Source: Rahnella laticis
Lineage (GTDB): Bacteria > Pseudomonadota > Gammaproteobacteria > Enterobacterales > Enterobacteriaceae
NCBI RefSeq assembly: GCF_015644585.1
Contig: NZ_JADOBI010000001.1
Location: 124,001-188,000, forward strand
Reading direction: 5' to 3'
Length of the DNA stretch: 64,000 bases
Positions 26,080 to 35,510 of the stretch are shown in pieces. Numbering within the stretch: the first letter of the stretch is position 1; each line of letters starts with the position of its first letter. The notes below the pieces were generated by a model. That model was given only the letters and a program-made list of their open reading frames with translations, was not told where the DNA came from and did not search any database. The translations under genes were made by a program, and so were the position numbers.

Positions 26080-27529
26080 CGTGATGAAAGAAACTGCCCG
26101 TCCGTCCGCCTCAAAACGAGCGATGTCGCTGACCTTGCGGGCGACTTTGCTGTTTGCGCTGATTGCCTCGCTGGTGGTCAGCGCTGTCGGTTTTTATCTC
26201 TATTATTCGATGGATAAAGAGCTGGTTCGCCGTGCGGATTATCAGGTCAGCGGGCGCGTGCAGTATTTTCGCCATCTGCTGGCGAATGAATTTCCGTTAT
26301 CACAGCTGAGCCGTAATCCCGGTTTGTTTGAAAATATGCTCGGCAACGAACGCGATATTCTGACTTTTCGTCTCGAAGGCGAGCCGCCACTGATTAACGT
26401 TAATCCTTCGCAGCTGATCTTACCGCCGGTTGCGGCTGTGCCTCACGGCCAGCCGCTCACCCTGGAGACCGTGCATCACCTGATGGCACCGGACGGAACG
26501 CCGGTGCGCTTTGCCCGTGCAAGTGTGCAGATTGAGGATGGCAGAACGGTAGAAATTACCGGCGCGCATTTCATGACAGAAGAATCGCGTCTGCTGGAAA
26601 CATTCCGCTGGGAAATCATTGGCGCCGTGCTCTTCGCCTATTTGCTGATTGCCGCACTCGGTTATGTTGTGATCCGCAGAGGCTTAAAGCCTTTACGCAA
26701 CATGGCGCAGGAGGCCACACAAATTCATCCCTCAAGCCTGTCTACCCGGCTGAGCACGGAGAATGCGCCGCAGGAATTGCAGCAACTTATCTATTCTTTC
26801 AACGACATGCTGGAAAGGCTTTCGGAAGGCTATCAGCGCCTGACCCAGTTTTCAGCCGATCTGGCGCATGAGATCCGCACGCCGGTGGGCGCGCTGATGG
26901 GGCATTGCCAGGTGGCGTTATATCAGCCGCGCTCGGTGGAAGAGTATGAAACGCTGCTGGCAAACAATATGGAAGAGCTGGAACGTATTTCCCGCATGGT
27001 GGAAAACATCCTGTTTCTTGCCCGCGCCACCGACGCACGGTCTGTTTTAACCATCACCAGTATTGATGTTTCATCTGAAATCACCCGTGTTCAGGAATAT
27101 TTTGAAGGTCTGGCGGAAGAGCGTGAAATGGTGTTGTACGGCGAAGGGCAGGGGATTTTGTACGCGGACGCTATCTTATTTCAGCGCGCGATCAGCAATC
27201 TTGTCGCCAACGCCGTGCGTTACGGGCGCGAAGGCAGCACCATCACGATCAGCGCGCACCCGCAGGGGAAAGGCATGGAGGTTCATGTGACCAGCCAGGG
27301 CAATCCGATCCCGCCGGAAAAACTGGGCAAACTTTTTGACCGTTTCTACCGGGCCGACGCATCGCGGAGCGAAGGCGGCAGCTCGAGCGGTCTCGGTTTA
27401 TCGATAGTTCAGGCGATCATGGTACTGCATCAGGGAAGCGTTCGGGTAACGAGTTCGCCGCAGGGTGAGACCCGGTTCACGCTGTCATTCCCGGGGCCAT
27501 TATCCGATCCGGATCACAGGCTTTCTTAA
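26072..27529 (+). CDS. Heavy-metal/oxidative sensor histidine kinase, CusS/HprS-like
   Basis: 485 residues. Two membrane segments (about residues 23-48 and 185-207) enclose a periplasmic sensor of about 135 residues. Then come HAMP ([20 protein letters not shown]), the phosphoacceptor His266 in [20 protein letters not shown], and the ATPase domain with N-box [13 protein letters not shown] and G-box region [12 protein letters not shown]. It resembles CusS and HprS. The ATG at 26072 overlaps the regulator stop; another in-frame ATG lies at 26084. Copper, hypochlorite or peroxide are candidate signals by homology, and the sensor domain alone does not decide between them. Confidence 0.9.
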   Translation: MTNVMKETARPSASKRAMSLTLRATLLFALIASLVVSAVGFYLYYSMDKELVRRADYQVSGRVQYFRHLLANEFPLSQLSRNPGLFENMLGNERDILTFRLEGEPPLINVNPSQLILPPVAAVPHGQPLTLETVHHLMAPDGTPVRFARASVQIEDGRTVEITGAHFMTEESRLLETFRWEIIGAVLFAYLLIAALGYVVIRRGLKPLRNMAQEATQIHPSSLSTRLSTENAPQELQQLIYSFNDMLERLSEGYQRLTQFSADLAHEIRTPVGALMGHCQVALYQPRSVEEYETLLANNMEELERISRMVENILFLARATDARSVLTITSIDVSSEITRVQEYFEGLAEEREMVLYGEGQGILYADAILFQRAISNLVANAVRYGREGSTITISAHPQGKGMEVHVTSQGNPIPPEKLGKLFDRFYRADASRSEGGSSSGLGLSIVQAIMVLHQGSVRVTSSPQGETRFTLSFPGPLSDPDHRLS

Positions 27530-27765
27530 TAATTCTTCAACGGTTCGGAAAAATCTCAGAAAATTTAAGAGAAAATTCATTTTTTACTTATTGAAAAGTA
27601 AGGGTTTCGTTAATTTAGTTACATTATCACAATAGCAGAAACCTTTGGAGTTGAACAAAAATACTCGTCCCGGGGTCTGAATAATCCTAAGGAGTGGTTT
27701 TTATCCTCCGGTTCGAACGGTCAGTACGACGTAAAACAGACTCACAAAAGAGCCATTTATTACTA

Positions 27766-29442
27766 ATGCATAAAATACGTTCACTTTCGCTGCAGAGCAT
27801 TTCTGTTTTTATTGCGCTTTATCTTGGGATCCTGTTAAACCTTCCGATTTTCATCCGCCGTTACAGCCAGCTGCATTATGACAATGTGCTGTCGATAGCG
27901 GTCGAGATGGTGGCGTGTTTTGCCCTGGTTTACTTCCTTTGTATGCTGCTCTCCTATACCGGCAAAACGGTTTTCCGTGTGCTGATGACTGCCATTGTGA
28001 TTTCCTCGGCGGCGGCCAGCTATTACATGATCCTGTTCAACGTCGATATCGGCTACGGGATTTTGGCGGCAGCGCTGGCATCAGACTCCATTGATTTATC
28101 GAAAGAATCTGTCGGCACGCATTTTGTGGCCTGGACGGCGCTTGTCAGCCTGATCCCGGTTCTGTTGCTGTGGCTCAGCACGATGCCGGGCGCGGCTCTC
28201 AAACACACCACTTTTAAAAAAGTGGCGGTCAAAACCGGCCTGCTGGTGATCTCCGGTTTGCTTTGTTACATGCCGCTCCGCCTGATGGGCAAAGTGCAGG
28301 ACCGTCATGACAAAGAAAGTAACCGCATGATGGCAAGCTACGGCGGCGTCGTGGCAGGAACCTATTCTCCGTCCAACTGGTTGTCCGCGTTGGGTTTGTA
28401 CTCTTACAGCAGCTACAGCCAGGCCGAAGACACCAAAAATCTTTACGATCCGGCGAAGCATTTTACTTATACCGCCCCGGCGGATGCCAAAGATATGTAC
28501 GTGGTATTCGTTATCGGTGAGAGCGCGCGTCGTGACCACATGGGCCTTTACGGCTACGATCGTGACAACACGCCGAACCTCGACAAAGAGAAAAATCTGG
28601 TCGCGTTGCAGGGCTATTCCTGCGATACCGCCACCAAACTTTCCCTGCGCTGCATGTTTGTGCGTGAAGGTGGCGCTTCGGAAGCGCCGCAGCGTACCCT
28701 GAAAGAGATGAACGTTTTCTCCGTGCTGAAAAGCAACGGCTGGAGCTCTGAGCTGTATTCCATGCAAAGCGAAGCCTGGTTCTACAACAAAACCCGCGCT
28801 GATGACTATTCATTGCGTGAAAACATCGCCTCTGAAAAACGTAACGCAGGCAAGCCGGTCGATGACATGCTGCTGATCGATGAAATGAAAGATTCGATGG
28901 CCAATCATCCGCAGGGCAAACACCTGATTATTCTGCATACCAAGGGCTCGCATTACCTGTATTCAGACCGTTATCCGCGCTCATTTGCCAAATATCAGCC
29001 GGAATGTATGGGCATCGATGACTCCTGTTCAACGCAGGAAATGATCAACGCTTACGACAACACTCTGCTTTATACCGACTACTTCCTGTCGCAGGTGTTT
29101 GATCAGCTGCGCGATAAAAACGCCATTGTTTTCTACGCATCCGATCACGGCGAATCCATTTCCAAAAGCATGCATTTCCACGGTACGCCACGTGATCATG
29201 CGCCAGTTGAGCAACGCACAGTGCCGATCATGGTCTGGGCGTCGGACAAGTTCCTGTCTAACGATCAGAACAAGGCCAGTTTCGAACAGTTGCAAAAAAT
29301 GGCTGCTGAGAAGAAACCGGCATTCCATGAAAAACTGTACGACACCATTCTCGGCTGTATCGGCTACACCTCGCCAAACGGCGGGATTGTAGAGCAGCAC
29401 AACTGGTGCCATACGCCTGATCCGGCAGCACCGGCGAAGTAA
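27766..29442 (+). CDS. eptB: EptB-like phosphoethanolamine transferase (Kdo of LPS)
   Basis: 558 residues, matching the E. coli EptB length (563). Five N-terminal membrane helices (to about residue 150) precede a periplasmic alkaline-phosphatase-type domain: VFVIGESARRDHMGLYGYDR with the metal Glu, GYSCDTATKLSLRCMFVREG with the nucleophile Thr, HLIILHTKGSHYLY, ASDHGESISKSMHFHGTPRD and the disulfide cysteines. It adds phosphoethanolamine to the outer Kdo of LPS, which reduces negative charge and polymyxin binding. The frame is open to a GTG at 27694, whose AAGGAG is only adjacent to it; the ATG at 27766 gives the family N-terminus, although its ribosome site is weak. Confidence 0.93.
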   Translation: MHKIRSLSLQSISVFIALYLGILLNLPIFIRRYSQLHYDNVLSIAVEMVACFALVYFLCMLLSYTGKTVFRVLMTAIVISSAAASYYMILFNVDIGYGILAAALASDSIDLSKESVGTHFVAWTALVSLIPVLLLWLSTMPGAALKHTTFKKVAVKTGLLVISGLLCYMPLRLMGKVQDRHDKESNRMMASYGGVVAGTYSPSNWLSALGLYSYSSYSQAEDTKNLYDPAKHFTYTAPADAKDMYVVFVIGESARRDHMGLYGYDRDNTPNLDKEKNLVALQGYSCDTATKLSLRCMFVREGGASEAPQRTLKEMNVFSVLKSNGWSSELYSMQSEAWFYNKTRADDYSLRENIASEKRNAGKPVDDMLLIDEMKDSMANHPQGKHLIILHTKGSHYLYSDRYPRSFAKYQPECMGIDDSCSTQEMINAYDNTLLYTDYFLSQVFDQLRDKNAIVFYASDHGESISKSMHFHGTPRDHAPVEQRTVPIMVWASDKFLSNDQNKASFEQLQKMAAEKKPAFHEKLYDTILGCIGYTSPNGGIVEQHNWCHTPDPAAPAK

Positions 29443-29563
29443 TACCGCTAAAATCGCCGTCTTTTTCTGATGAATGAAAAAGGCGGCGACATCCTCCCTG
29501 CTTTTAAGCCACAATCGGTTAACAACAATAAATTTTGTTTCTCTTTATCAGGGCTGATAACCG

Positions 29564-30670
29564 ATGCAAGCACTCCGAATTATCGTCTGCGTTCTGACGG
29601 TCATCATGACCTTACTGACGCTGCTTCCTCTTTCCAAAAATCAGCGCTGGTGGGTGCGTGTGTGGGATTTCCCGCGCCTGCAAATGGTTTCCCTGTGTCT
29701 GCTTTTTCTTCTGACTGAACTGCTGATTTTGCCGTTTGACGGTGTGCTGACCGGTATTGTGATTATCCTGACGGTCGCCTGCATGGCGTATCAGGGCTGG
29801 TGGATCCTGCCTTACACCCGTTTGTACCGCGTGCAGGTGAAAAAGACGGTGCCCAACGGCCATTCGCGTATCAAAATTATGAACAGCAATGTGCTTACTA
29901 CCAACCGGGAGAGCGCGCAGTTACTCAGCCAGATTCAGAAACATAAACCGGACATTATCGTGCTGCTGGAAACCGACCAGTGGTGGGAAGGCCAGATGGC
30001 TCCGCTGGAGGCCGATTACCCGCACAGCCTGCGCTGCCCGCTGGATAACCTCTACGGTATGCACGTCTATTCGCGTTTGCCGATGCACGGCGAGCAGATT
30101 CAGTTTCTGGTGGCGAAAGATATTCCTTCCATGCATTTTCGCGCAGAACTGCCGTCGGGCGAACAGGTGGTGCTTCACTGTCTGCACCCGAGGCCGCCAA
30201 GCCCGACCGAAGCAGATGAATCAACCGCCCGTGACGGTGAGCTGATCGCCGTCGGGCATACCGCCGCGAAAGCGCATTTCCCGACCATTGTGACCGGTGA
30301 CCTGAATGATGTCGCGTGGTCGCGAACCACCCGTTTATTCATGAAAATCAGCGGATTGCTCGACCCGCGCCGCGGGCGGGGTATGTACAATACTTTTCAT
30401 GCGAGCTATCCGTTTTTGCGCTGGCCGCTGGATCACGTTTTCCACAGCAAAGATTTCACGCTGATTGATCTGAAACGGCTGGATTTCATGGGCTCCGATC
30501 ACTTCCCGATCCTGGTCGAACTGGCGCTGACGCCTTGCCAGGGGAAAGATCAGGAACCGCTGGAAATCGAAAGCGACGATCTGGAAGAAGCCAGGGAAAA
30601 ATTGGAACTGGCGGGTGTAAAACTTACGGATATCTATCCGCATAATAAAAATCCTGCCAATAACAAATAA
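29564..30670 (+). CDS. Membrane-anchored endonuclease/exonuclease/phosphatase family protein
   Basis: 368 residues. The N-terminus has two or three hydrophobic helices (VCVLTVIMTLLTLL; MVSLCLLFLLTELLIL; GIVIILTVACMAYQGWWIL). The rest is an EEP domain with all four expected motifs: KIMNSNVLTTN (Asn), IVLLETDQWW (Glu), TIVTGDLNDVAWS (Asp-Leu-Asn-Asp) and GSDHFPILVEL (Ser-Asp-His). EEP proteins are metal-dependent phosphodiesterases; whether this one acts on nucleic acid, lipid or inositol phosphate is not evident. The domain placement would put it on the periplasmic or cytoplasmic face depending on helix number. It follows eptB by 121 bp and precedes the LysR gene by 24 bp. Confidence 0.86.
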   Translation: MQALRIIVCVLTVIMTLLTLLPLSKNQRWWVRVWDFPRLQMVSLCLLFLLTELLILPFDGVLTGIVIILTVACMAYQGWWILPYTRLYRVQVKKTVPNGHSRIKIMNSNVLTTNRESAQLLSQIQKHKPDIIVLLETDQWWEGQMAPLEADYPHSLRCPLDNLYGMHVYSRLPMHGEQIQFLVAKDIPSMHFRAELPSGEQVVLHCLHPRPPSPTEADESTARDGELIAVGHTAAKAHFPTIVTGDLNDVAWSRTTRLFMKISGLLDPRRGRGMYNTFHASYPFLRWPLDHVFHSKDFTLIDLKRLDFMGSDHFPILVELALTPCQGKDQEPLEIESDDLEEAREKLELAGVKLTDIYPHNKNPANNK

Positions 30671-30694
30671 TGTGAGGGCTTACGGGCTTAAACC

Positions 30695-31609
30695 ATGACC
30701 ACTGAACGTGACCGTTTGCCGCTGGCCGAAGACTTACGGGTTTTTCTGGCGGTGGTGAACAAGCAAAGCTTTGCCGCGGCGGCGACCGAACTCGGGCAGT
30801 CTCCGGCCTATGTCAGTAAGCGTATTCAGATCCTCGAAGAGTCCCTGAACACCCGTTTGCTGCATCGTTCGACCCGTGGCGTTCGCCTGACTGAAGATGG
30901 CGAACGGGCGCAACGCTGGGCGCTGCAAATTCTCGACACGTTTGATCAGTTTATGGGTGATGTTTCAGATTCCCGCAGCGAGGTACGCGGCAACGTGCAT
31001 ATTTGCAGTTCGTTCGGTTTCGGGCGCTGCCACGTTGCGCCCGCTGTTGCAGAACTTGCCGAACGTTATCCGCAGCTAAACCTGCGCCTCGACCTGTTCG
31101 ACCGGGTTGTAGATCTGGTCGCCGAAGGTATTGATCTCGAAATTCTGGTCGGCGATGACATTCCCGAACAGCACATCGGTAAAAAGCTGACGCAGCATCA
31201 GCGTATTCTTTGCGCGTCTCCCCGGTATCTGGCCACGCACGGTGAACCCGTTTCGCCGGACGCCCTGACGCAACACCAGTGTCTGGTGCTCAAAGAACGT
31301 GACAACCCGTTTGGCATCTGGTCGCTGACCGGAGAAGGACAGGAACAGCGCGTCCGGGTCAAAGGCGTGTTGTCATCTAACAGCGGCGAAGTGGTATTGC
31401 AGTGGGCACTGAAACACCACGGAATTATTTTGCGCTCTGAGTGGGACGTCCGGCCTTACATCGACCGGGGCGAACTGGTGCAGGTTTTACCGCAGTTTTC
31501 CCAGCCCGCCAGCGTCTGGGCGGTTTATCCCACACGGCTGGCAGATTCTGCAAAACTGCGGGTTTGCGTTGAATTCCTGCATCAGCGCTTTAGCCAGTTA
31601 CTGCAATAA
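30695..31609 (+). CDS. LysR-family transcriptional regulator
   Basis: 304 residues. N-terminal LysR helix-turn-helix (DLRVFLAVVNKQSFAAAATE, LGQSPAYVSKRIQILEESLN, TRLLHRSTRGVRLTEDG) and a type-2 periplasmic-binding-like effector domain. It lies close behind the EEP gene and convergent with leuD/leuC, separated from leuD by 5 bp, so regulation of leuCD is possible but not implied by a shared promoter. It is close in pattern to DmlR-like regulators of malate and related acids; the effector is unknown. Confidence 0.88.
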   Translation: MTTERDRLPLAEDLRVFLAVVNKQSFAAAATELGQSPAYVSKRIQILEESLNTRLLHRSTRGVRLTEDGERAQRWALQILDTFDQFMGDVSDSRSEVRGNVHICSSFGFGRCHVAPAVAELAERYPQLNLRLDLFDRVVDLVAEGIDLEILVGDDIPEQHIGKKLTQHQRILCASPRYLATHGEPVSPDALTQHQCLVLKERDNPFGIWSLTGEGQEQRVRVKGVLSSNSGEVVLQWALKHHGIILRSEWDVRPYIDRGELVQVLPQFSQPASVWAVYPTRLADSAKLRVCVEFLHQRFSQLLQ

Positions 31610-31614
31610 CGTTT

Positions 31615-32223
31615 TCACGCCAGCCACGGGTTACGCTGCAAATGTGCCTGCTGAAATTCGCGGATTTCATCGCTGTAACGCAGCGTATTCCCCACCGCAT
31701 CCAGCCCGTTGAGCAGGGACATTTTGCTCAGTTCGTCGATGTTGAAAGCGATCTCTTTGCCATCGTGCAAGCTTATTGTTTGCGCCGGTAAATCGACGGT
31801 AATTTCGTTGCTTTGTGCCTGCGTAACCTGTTCAGCCAGCTGTGCCCACTGTTCCGGGGTGAGCTGAACAGTGAGCACGCCGTTACGCTGGCAGTTGTCG
31901 AAAAAGATCCCCGCAAACGTGGTGCCGATCAGCGCCCGTATCCCCAGCTGTTTCAGCCCCCATACCGCATGTTCACGGCTTGAGCCACAACCAAAGTTCG
32001 GGCCGACCAGCAGGAATTTAGCCTCCTGCCACGCAGGCTGGTTGAGGATAAACGCCGGATCGGGTGAGCCGTCGGCCTGAAAACGTAAATCAAAGAAAAC
32101 GCCCTGGTCCAGACCGCTGCGGTCGATGCCTTTCAGAAACTGCTTCGGCATAATCACATCGGTATCGACGTTGGCCGCCGGGAAGGGCGCGGCTGCGCCG
32201 GTTAACACGGTAAATGCTTGCAT
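31615..32223 (-). CDS. leuD: 3-isopropylmalate dehydratase small subunit paralogue
   Basis: 202 residues. Swivel domain of the aconitase family: FPAANVDTDVIMPKQFLKGI, LVGPNFGCGSSREHAVWGLK, FDNCQRNGVLTV. With LeuC it isomerises 2-isopropylmalate to 3-isopropylmalate. GAGGAG before the ATG at 32223 decides the start over the frame open to 32250. The pair stands alone, without leuA or leuB, so this is probably a second copy beyond the biosynthetic leuABCD operon, and its natural substrate may be a related 2-alkylmalate. Confidence 0.92.
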   Translation of the reverse strand: MQAFTVLTGAAAPFPAANVDTDVIMPKQFLKGIDRSGLDQGVFFDLRFQADGSPDPAFILNQPAWQEAKFLLVGPNFGCGSSREHAVWGLKQLGIRALIGTTFAGIFFDNCQRNGVLTVQLTPEQWAQLAEQVTQAQSNEITVDLPAQTISLHDGKEIAFNIDELSKMSLLNGLDAVGNTLRYSDEIREFQQAHLQRNPWLA

Positions 32224-32233
32224 GTTTTTCTCC

Positions 32234-33640
32234 TCACACTTCGCGAACATCGGTCAGATGACCGCAAATTGCGGCGGCGGCAACCATCGCCGGACTCATC
32301 AGATGGGTTCGCGCACCGGCGCCCTGACGGCCTTCGAAATTGCGGTTGGTGCTCGACGCACACCGGTCACCCGGTGAAAGCACGTCGTCGTTCATCGCCA
32401 GACACATTGAACAGCCGGACTGCCGCCATTCAAAACCGGCTTCAATAAATATCTCTGCCAGCCCTTCGGCTTCGGCCTGCGCACGCACCTGGCTTGAGCC
32501 AGGAACGATCATCGCCCGTACCGCTGACGCCACTTTTTTGCCGCGCACAACGTCGGCGGCGGCGCGCAAATCTTCAATGCGCGCATTTGTGCAGGAGCCG
32601 ATAAAGGCGTGGCTGATGCCGATACTGTTAAGCGGTTGCCCGGCACGTAATCCCATATAGCTGAGTGCGCGTTGCAGGTCTTTGCGCCGTGCGGGATCCG
32701 GTTCGGATTGCGGATCGGGTACGCGTCCGCCAATCGCCAGTGCCTGATCCGGGCTGGTTCCCCAGCTGACCATCGGGGCGATATCTGTGGCGCACAGCTC
32801 AACTTCGCGGTCAAATACGGCGTCCGGGTCACTGTGCAGCGTACGCCAGACGTCGACGGCCTCCAGCCATTGCTGGCCTTTTGGCGCGCGGGGTTTGTCT
32901 TTCAGGTAAGCAAACACTTTGTCATCCGGCGCCATAAACGCACCGCGCGCACCGGCTTCCACCGCCATATTGCAGATGGTCATGCGGCCTTCGACGCTCA
33001 GCATATCGATGCCCTGACCGCAGAACTCGATGGCATAACCCGTTGCTCCCGAAGCGCCGATTTTCGCCACCAGCGCCATTACCACGTCTTTGGCGGTAAT
33101 GCCGTTGTGCAGCTCGCCATTTACCGTCACGCGCAGGGTTTTCAGGCGTTTGTAGACCAGTGTCTGGGTGGCCAGCAAATGTTCAATCTCTGATGTGCCG
33201 ATACCAAACCCGAATGCGCCGAGCGCGCCATACGTGGTGGTGTGGCTGTCACCGGCGGCAATCACCATGCCCGGTAAGATAAATCCCTGCTCCGGCGCGA
33301 CAACGTGTTCAATGCCCTGACGGGAATCAAGAATATCAAAGAGCTCGATACCAAATTCCGCGCAGTTCTCGGCCAGATACGAAACCTGGCGTGCGCCACC
33401 GGCGTCCGGCATCTGGCGTGTGCGCAAAGGCGCGGTCGGATTGACGTGATCGACCACGGCCAGTGAGGTTTCAGGCCGCCAGACGCGACGGCCTCCGTCG
33501 CGCAAACCACTGAAAGCCTGCGGGCTGGTGTACTCGTTAATCACCTGCCGGTCGATGTACAGCAACACGTGTCCTTTGTCGTCCAGCGTGCGGACGGTGT
33601 GACTGTCGATGTGCTTTTCATACAGCGTTTTTGGCTTCAT
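32234..33640 (-). CDS. leuC: 3-isopropylmalate dehydratase large subunit paralogue
   Basis: 468 residues, full length. Aconitase-type [4Fe-4S] ligands in HAFIGSCTNARIEDL and in EWRQSGCSMCLAMNDDVLSP. Substrate-site motifs VVDHVNPTAP, AAGDSHTTTYGALGAFGFGI and RNFEGRQGAGARTHLMSP are in the expected order. It is 10 bp upstream of leuD in the same operon. The gene is intact and carries normal codon use, so it is functional in appearance. Because no leuA or leuB is beside it, the isomerised acid may not be isopropylmalate. Confidence 0.92.
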   Translation of the reverse strand: MKPKTLYEKHIDSHTVRTLDDKGHVLLYIDRQVINEYTSPQAFSGLRDGGRRVWRPETSLAVVDHVNPTAPLRTRQMPDAGGARQVSYLAENCAEFGIELFDILDSRQGIEHVVAPEQGFILPGMVIAAGDSHTTTYGALGAFGFGIGTSEIEHLLATQTLVYKRLKTLRVTVNGELHNGITAKDVVMALVAKIGASGATGYAIEFCGQGIDMLSVEGRMTICNMAVEAGARGAFMAPDDKVFAYLKDKPRAPKGQQWLEAVDVWRTLHSDPDAVFDREVELCATDIAPMVSWGTSPDQALAIGGRVPDPQSEPDPARRKDLQRALSYMGLRAGQPLNSIGISHAFIGSCTNARIEDLRAAADVVRGKKVASAVRAMIVPGSSQVRAQAEAEGLAEIFIEAGFEWRQSGCSMCLAMNDDVLSPGDRCASSTNRNFEGRQGAGARTHLMSPAMVAAAAICGHLTDVREV

Positions 33641-33811
33641 TTCATTGCCCTGATGAACGTAATGGATAATGCCAGCGTCGCAAAATTACCCGTTCCCGGG
33701 CAACGGCCTGAGTGTGGTGTCTCAAAACACAGATCGTGAAGCAGCAATCTTCATTTGTGACCTTGTTGCTGAAAAGCCAGCGACTAAGATGGGTAAAAAA
33801 GGAGAACACCC

Positions 33812-34687
33812 ATGTTTGAACATTTTACCCAAGGCCGGATGAAGGTCAGCGGAACGGAGATCGCCTACCGGATCGCCGGGCAGGGCGAGCCTCTGCTGTT
33901 GCTGCACGGACACCCGCAAACACAGGCTATCTGGCATAAAGTCGCGCCGTTTCTGACGTCTCAGTTCACCGTCGTTCTGGCCGATTTGCGTGGCTATGGC
34001 GACAGCGGTAAACCCGAACCCGACGCGGAACATCTGCGCTACAGCAAACGCGAAATGGCACAAGACCAGCAGGAGTTAATGGCCGCGCTCGGTTTCAGCC
34101 GGTTCAGCGTTATTGCCCATGACCGGGGCGCGCGCGTGGCGCACCGGCTGGCGCTGGATCATCCGCAGGCCGTTAAACGCCTGGTGCTGATGGATATCGC
34201 GCCGACGCTTTCTATGTATCAGCAAACCAATGAAGCTTTTGCCCGTGCTTACTGGCACTGGTTTTTCCTGATCCGCCCGTCGCCGTTGCCGGAAACGCTG
34301 ATCACCGCCGATCCGGATCAGTATCTGCGCAGCGTCATGGGCAGCCGCAGTGCCGGTATGCAGCCTTTCACCGACGAAGCTTACGCAGATTATTTGCGCT
34401 GTCTGCAACAAAATGGAACGGCGCGCGGGATTTGCGAGGACTATCGGGCGTCGGCAAGTATCGACCTGCAACACGACAAAGAAGATCTGGATGCAGCCCG
34501 CAAACTGAGTTGTCCGTTGCTGGTGCTTTGGGGCGCGAAAGGCACGGTCGGTCAATGTTTTGCGCCACTGGAAGAATGGCGAAAAGTTGCGGAAGACGTG
34601 CAGGGGGAAGCGCTGCCTTGCGGCCATTATATTGCCGAAGAACAGTCGGAGCTGCTGCTGGAGAAGGTGTTGCCGTTTTTGCGATAA
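33812..34687 (+). CDS. Alpha/beta hydrolase, fluoroacetate (haloacetate) dehalogenase-like
   Basis: 291 residues. Alpha/beta hydrolase with the active-site set of fluoroacetate dehalogenases: LLHGHPQTQAIWHKV, nucleophile Asp104 with Arg105 and Arg108 in VIAHDRGARVAHRLAL, catalytic acid Asp128 (VLMDIAPT), the halide-binding pair His149-Trp150 in RAYWHWFFLIRP, and the general-base His in LPCGHYIAEEQ. The residue spacing equals that of the characterised FAcD with an offset of six. It could hydrolyse haloacetates or be an epoxide hydrolase relative. It is divergent from leuC by about 170 bp. Confidence 0.86.
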   Translation: MFEHFTQGRMKVSGTEIAYRIAGQGEPLLLLHGHPQTQAIWHKVAPFLTSQFTVVLADLRGYGDSGKPEPDAEHLRYSKREMAQDQQELMAALGFSRFSVIAHDRGARVAHRLALDHPQAVKRLVLMDIAPTLSMYQQTNEAFARAYWHWFFLIRPSPLPETLITADPDQYLRSVMGSRSAGMQPFTDEAYADYLRCLQQNGTARGICEDYRASASIDLQHDKEDLDAARKLSCPLLVLWGAKGTVGQCFAPLEEWRKVAEDVQGEALPCGHYIAEEQSELLLEKVLPFLR

Positions 34688-34850
34688 AAGGCATGCGAAG
34701 CTGATAAACATTAAATTGAAGTCAGTTTTGCGGGATGTCCTGGAAAAATGAGTGATACCGCTGGCATGAAATGAGTTGATATCCAATAGTGCGTCCTGCC
34801 GAATATTTATACAGGACATAACGATGTTTAATTTGCCAGCCAGATGTTTA

Positions 34851-34888
34851 AAAGGTACATTTTACCTGTACATGTTTTATGTACCTTT
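34851..34888 (+). promoter_or_regulatory. Palindromic operator of the phd-doc-type operon
   Basis: AAAGGTACAT at 34851-34860 and ATGTACCTTT at 34879-34888 form a perfect inverted repeat centred on TGTACA (34867-34872). It lies 21 bp before the antitoxin start, in the usual place for Phd-type autorepression. Confidence 0.8.
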
Positions 34889-34908
34889 AACGTAAAGGGC
34901 AAAAAATT

Positions 34909-35130
34909 ATGAAAGAATTTAACTACACCGATGCCCGTCAAAATCTAGCGGATGTTATTCAGATGGCTGCAGAGGGTGAGCCCGTCACCATTACCCGTCG
35001 GGGTAAAGCGCCAGCTGTGATCATCAGTGCAGAAGAATATGCGGCATTCCTCAAACACAAGCTTGACCGCGAATTCGAAGAAATGATGGGAATTCATGGT
35101 GATGCGATACGTGCTTTGGCTGACAGATGA
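34909..35130 (+). CDS. Phd/YefM-family antitoxin
   Basis: 73 residues. Typical Phd/YefM fold: FNYTDARQNLADVIQMAAEG, EPVTITRRGKAPAVIISAEE, then a charged C-terminal tail (HKLDREFEEMMGIHGD) that would bind and inhibit the toxin. It overlaps the toxin start by 4 bp (ATGA), so translation is coupled. A perfect palindrome just upstream fits autoregulation with the toxin as co-repressor. Confidence 0.92.
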   Translation: MKEFNYTDARQNLADVIQMAAEGEPVTITRRGKAPAVIISAEEYAAFLKHKLDREFEEMMGIHGDAIRALADR

Positions 35131-35510
35131 ATGAATTAAAGTTTATTTCCGCAGAGGAGATAATAGGTTTTCATGAAAGAATTCTAATGACGACTCCGGG
35201 TGTACAAGGCTTATCAGATCCGGGCAGGGTAGAAGCGATTATCTCAAGAGTTATCAATTTGCATGAATATGAAAGTATCAGCGATGTGGTCACTTTGGGG
35301 GCAGCGCATTTGATTGCTGTGGCTCGAGGGCATGTTTTTACCGATGGCAACAAACGAACAGCGCTGATGGTTGCCCTGATTTTTCTCCGGCGCAATGGTG
35401 TGAGTCTGGTCAAAAGCGACTCACTCGTACAACTGACCGTTGATTGTGCTGAAGGTACGGTTAACCTGCCTGAAGCCGCAGCGAAACTAAGATTACTGAT
35501 TAAACATTAA
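35127..35510 (+). CDS. Doc-family toxin (Fic/DOC fold)
   Basis: 127 residues. The Doc signature HVFTDGNKRTALMVALIFLR is intact, with catalytic His and the Asn/Lys/Arg that bind phosphate, following the helix AAHLIAVARG. Doc proteins phosphorylate elongation factor Tu, and the phosphotransfer variant has a Lys in the motif (DGNKR) as here. It is preceded by its antitoxin and ends in a strong bidirectional terminator shared with betT. Confidence 0.93.
   Translation: MNELKFISAEEIIGFHERILMTTPGVQGLSDPGRVEAIISRVINLHEYESISDVVTLGAAHLIAVARGHVFTDGNKRTALMVALIFLRRNGVSLVKSDSLVQLTVDCAEGTVNLPEAAAKLRLLIKH

Noticed and set aside
28096-28767. 223-codon minus-strand frame in eptB
   Set aside because: Overlaps the catalytic domain of eptB on the opposite strand; no motif.
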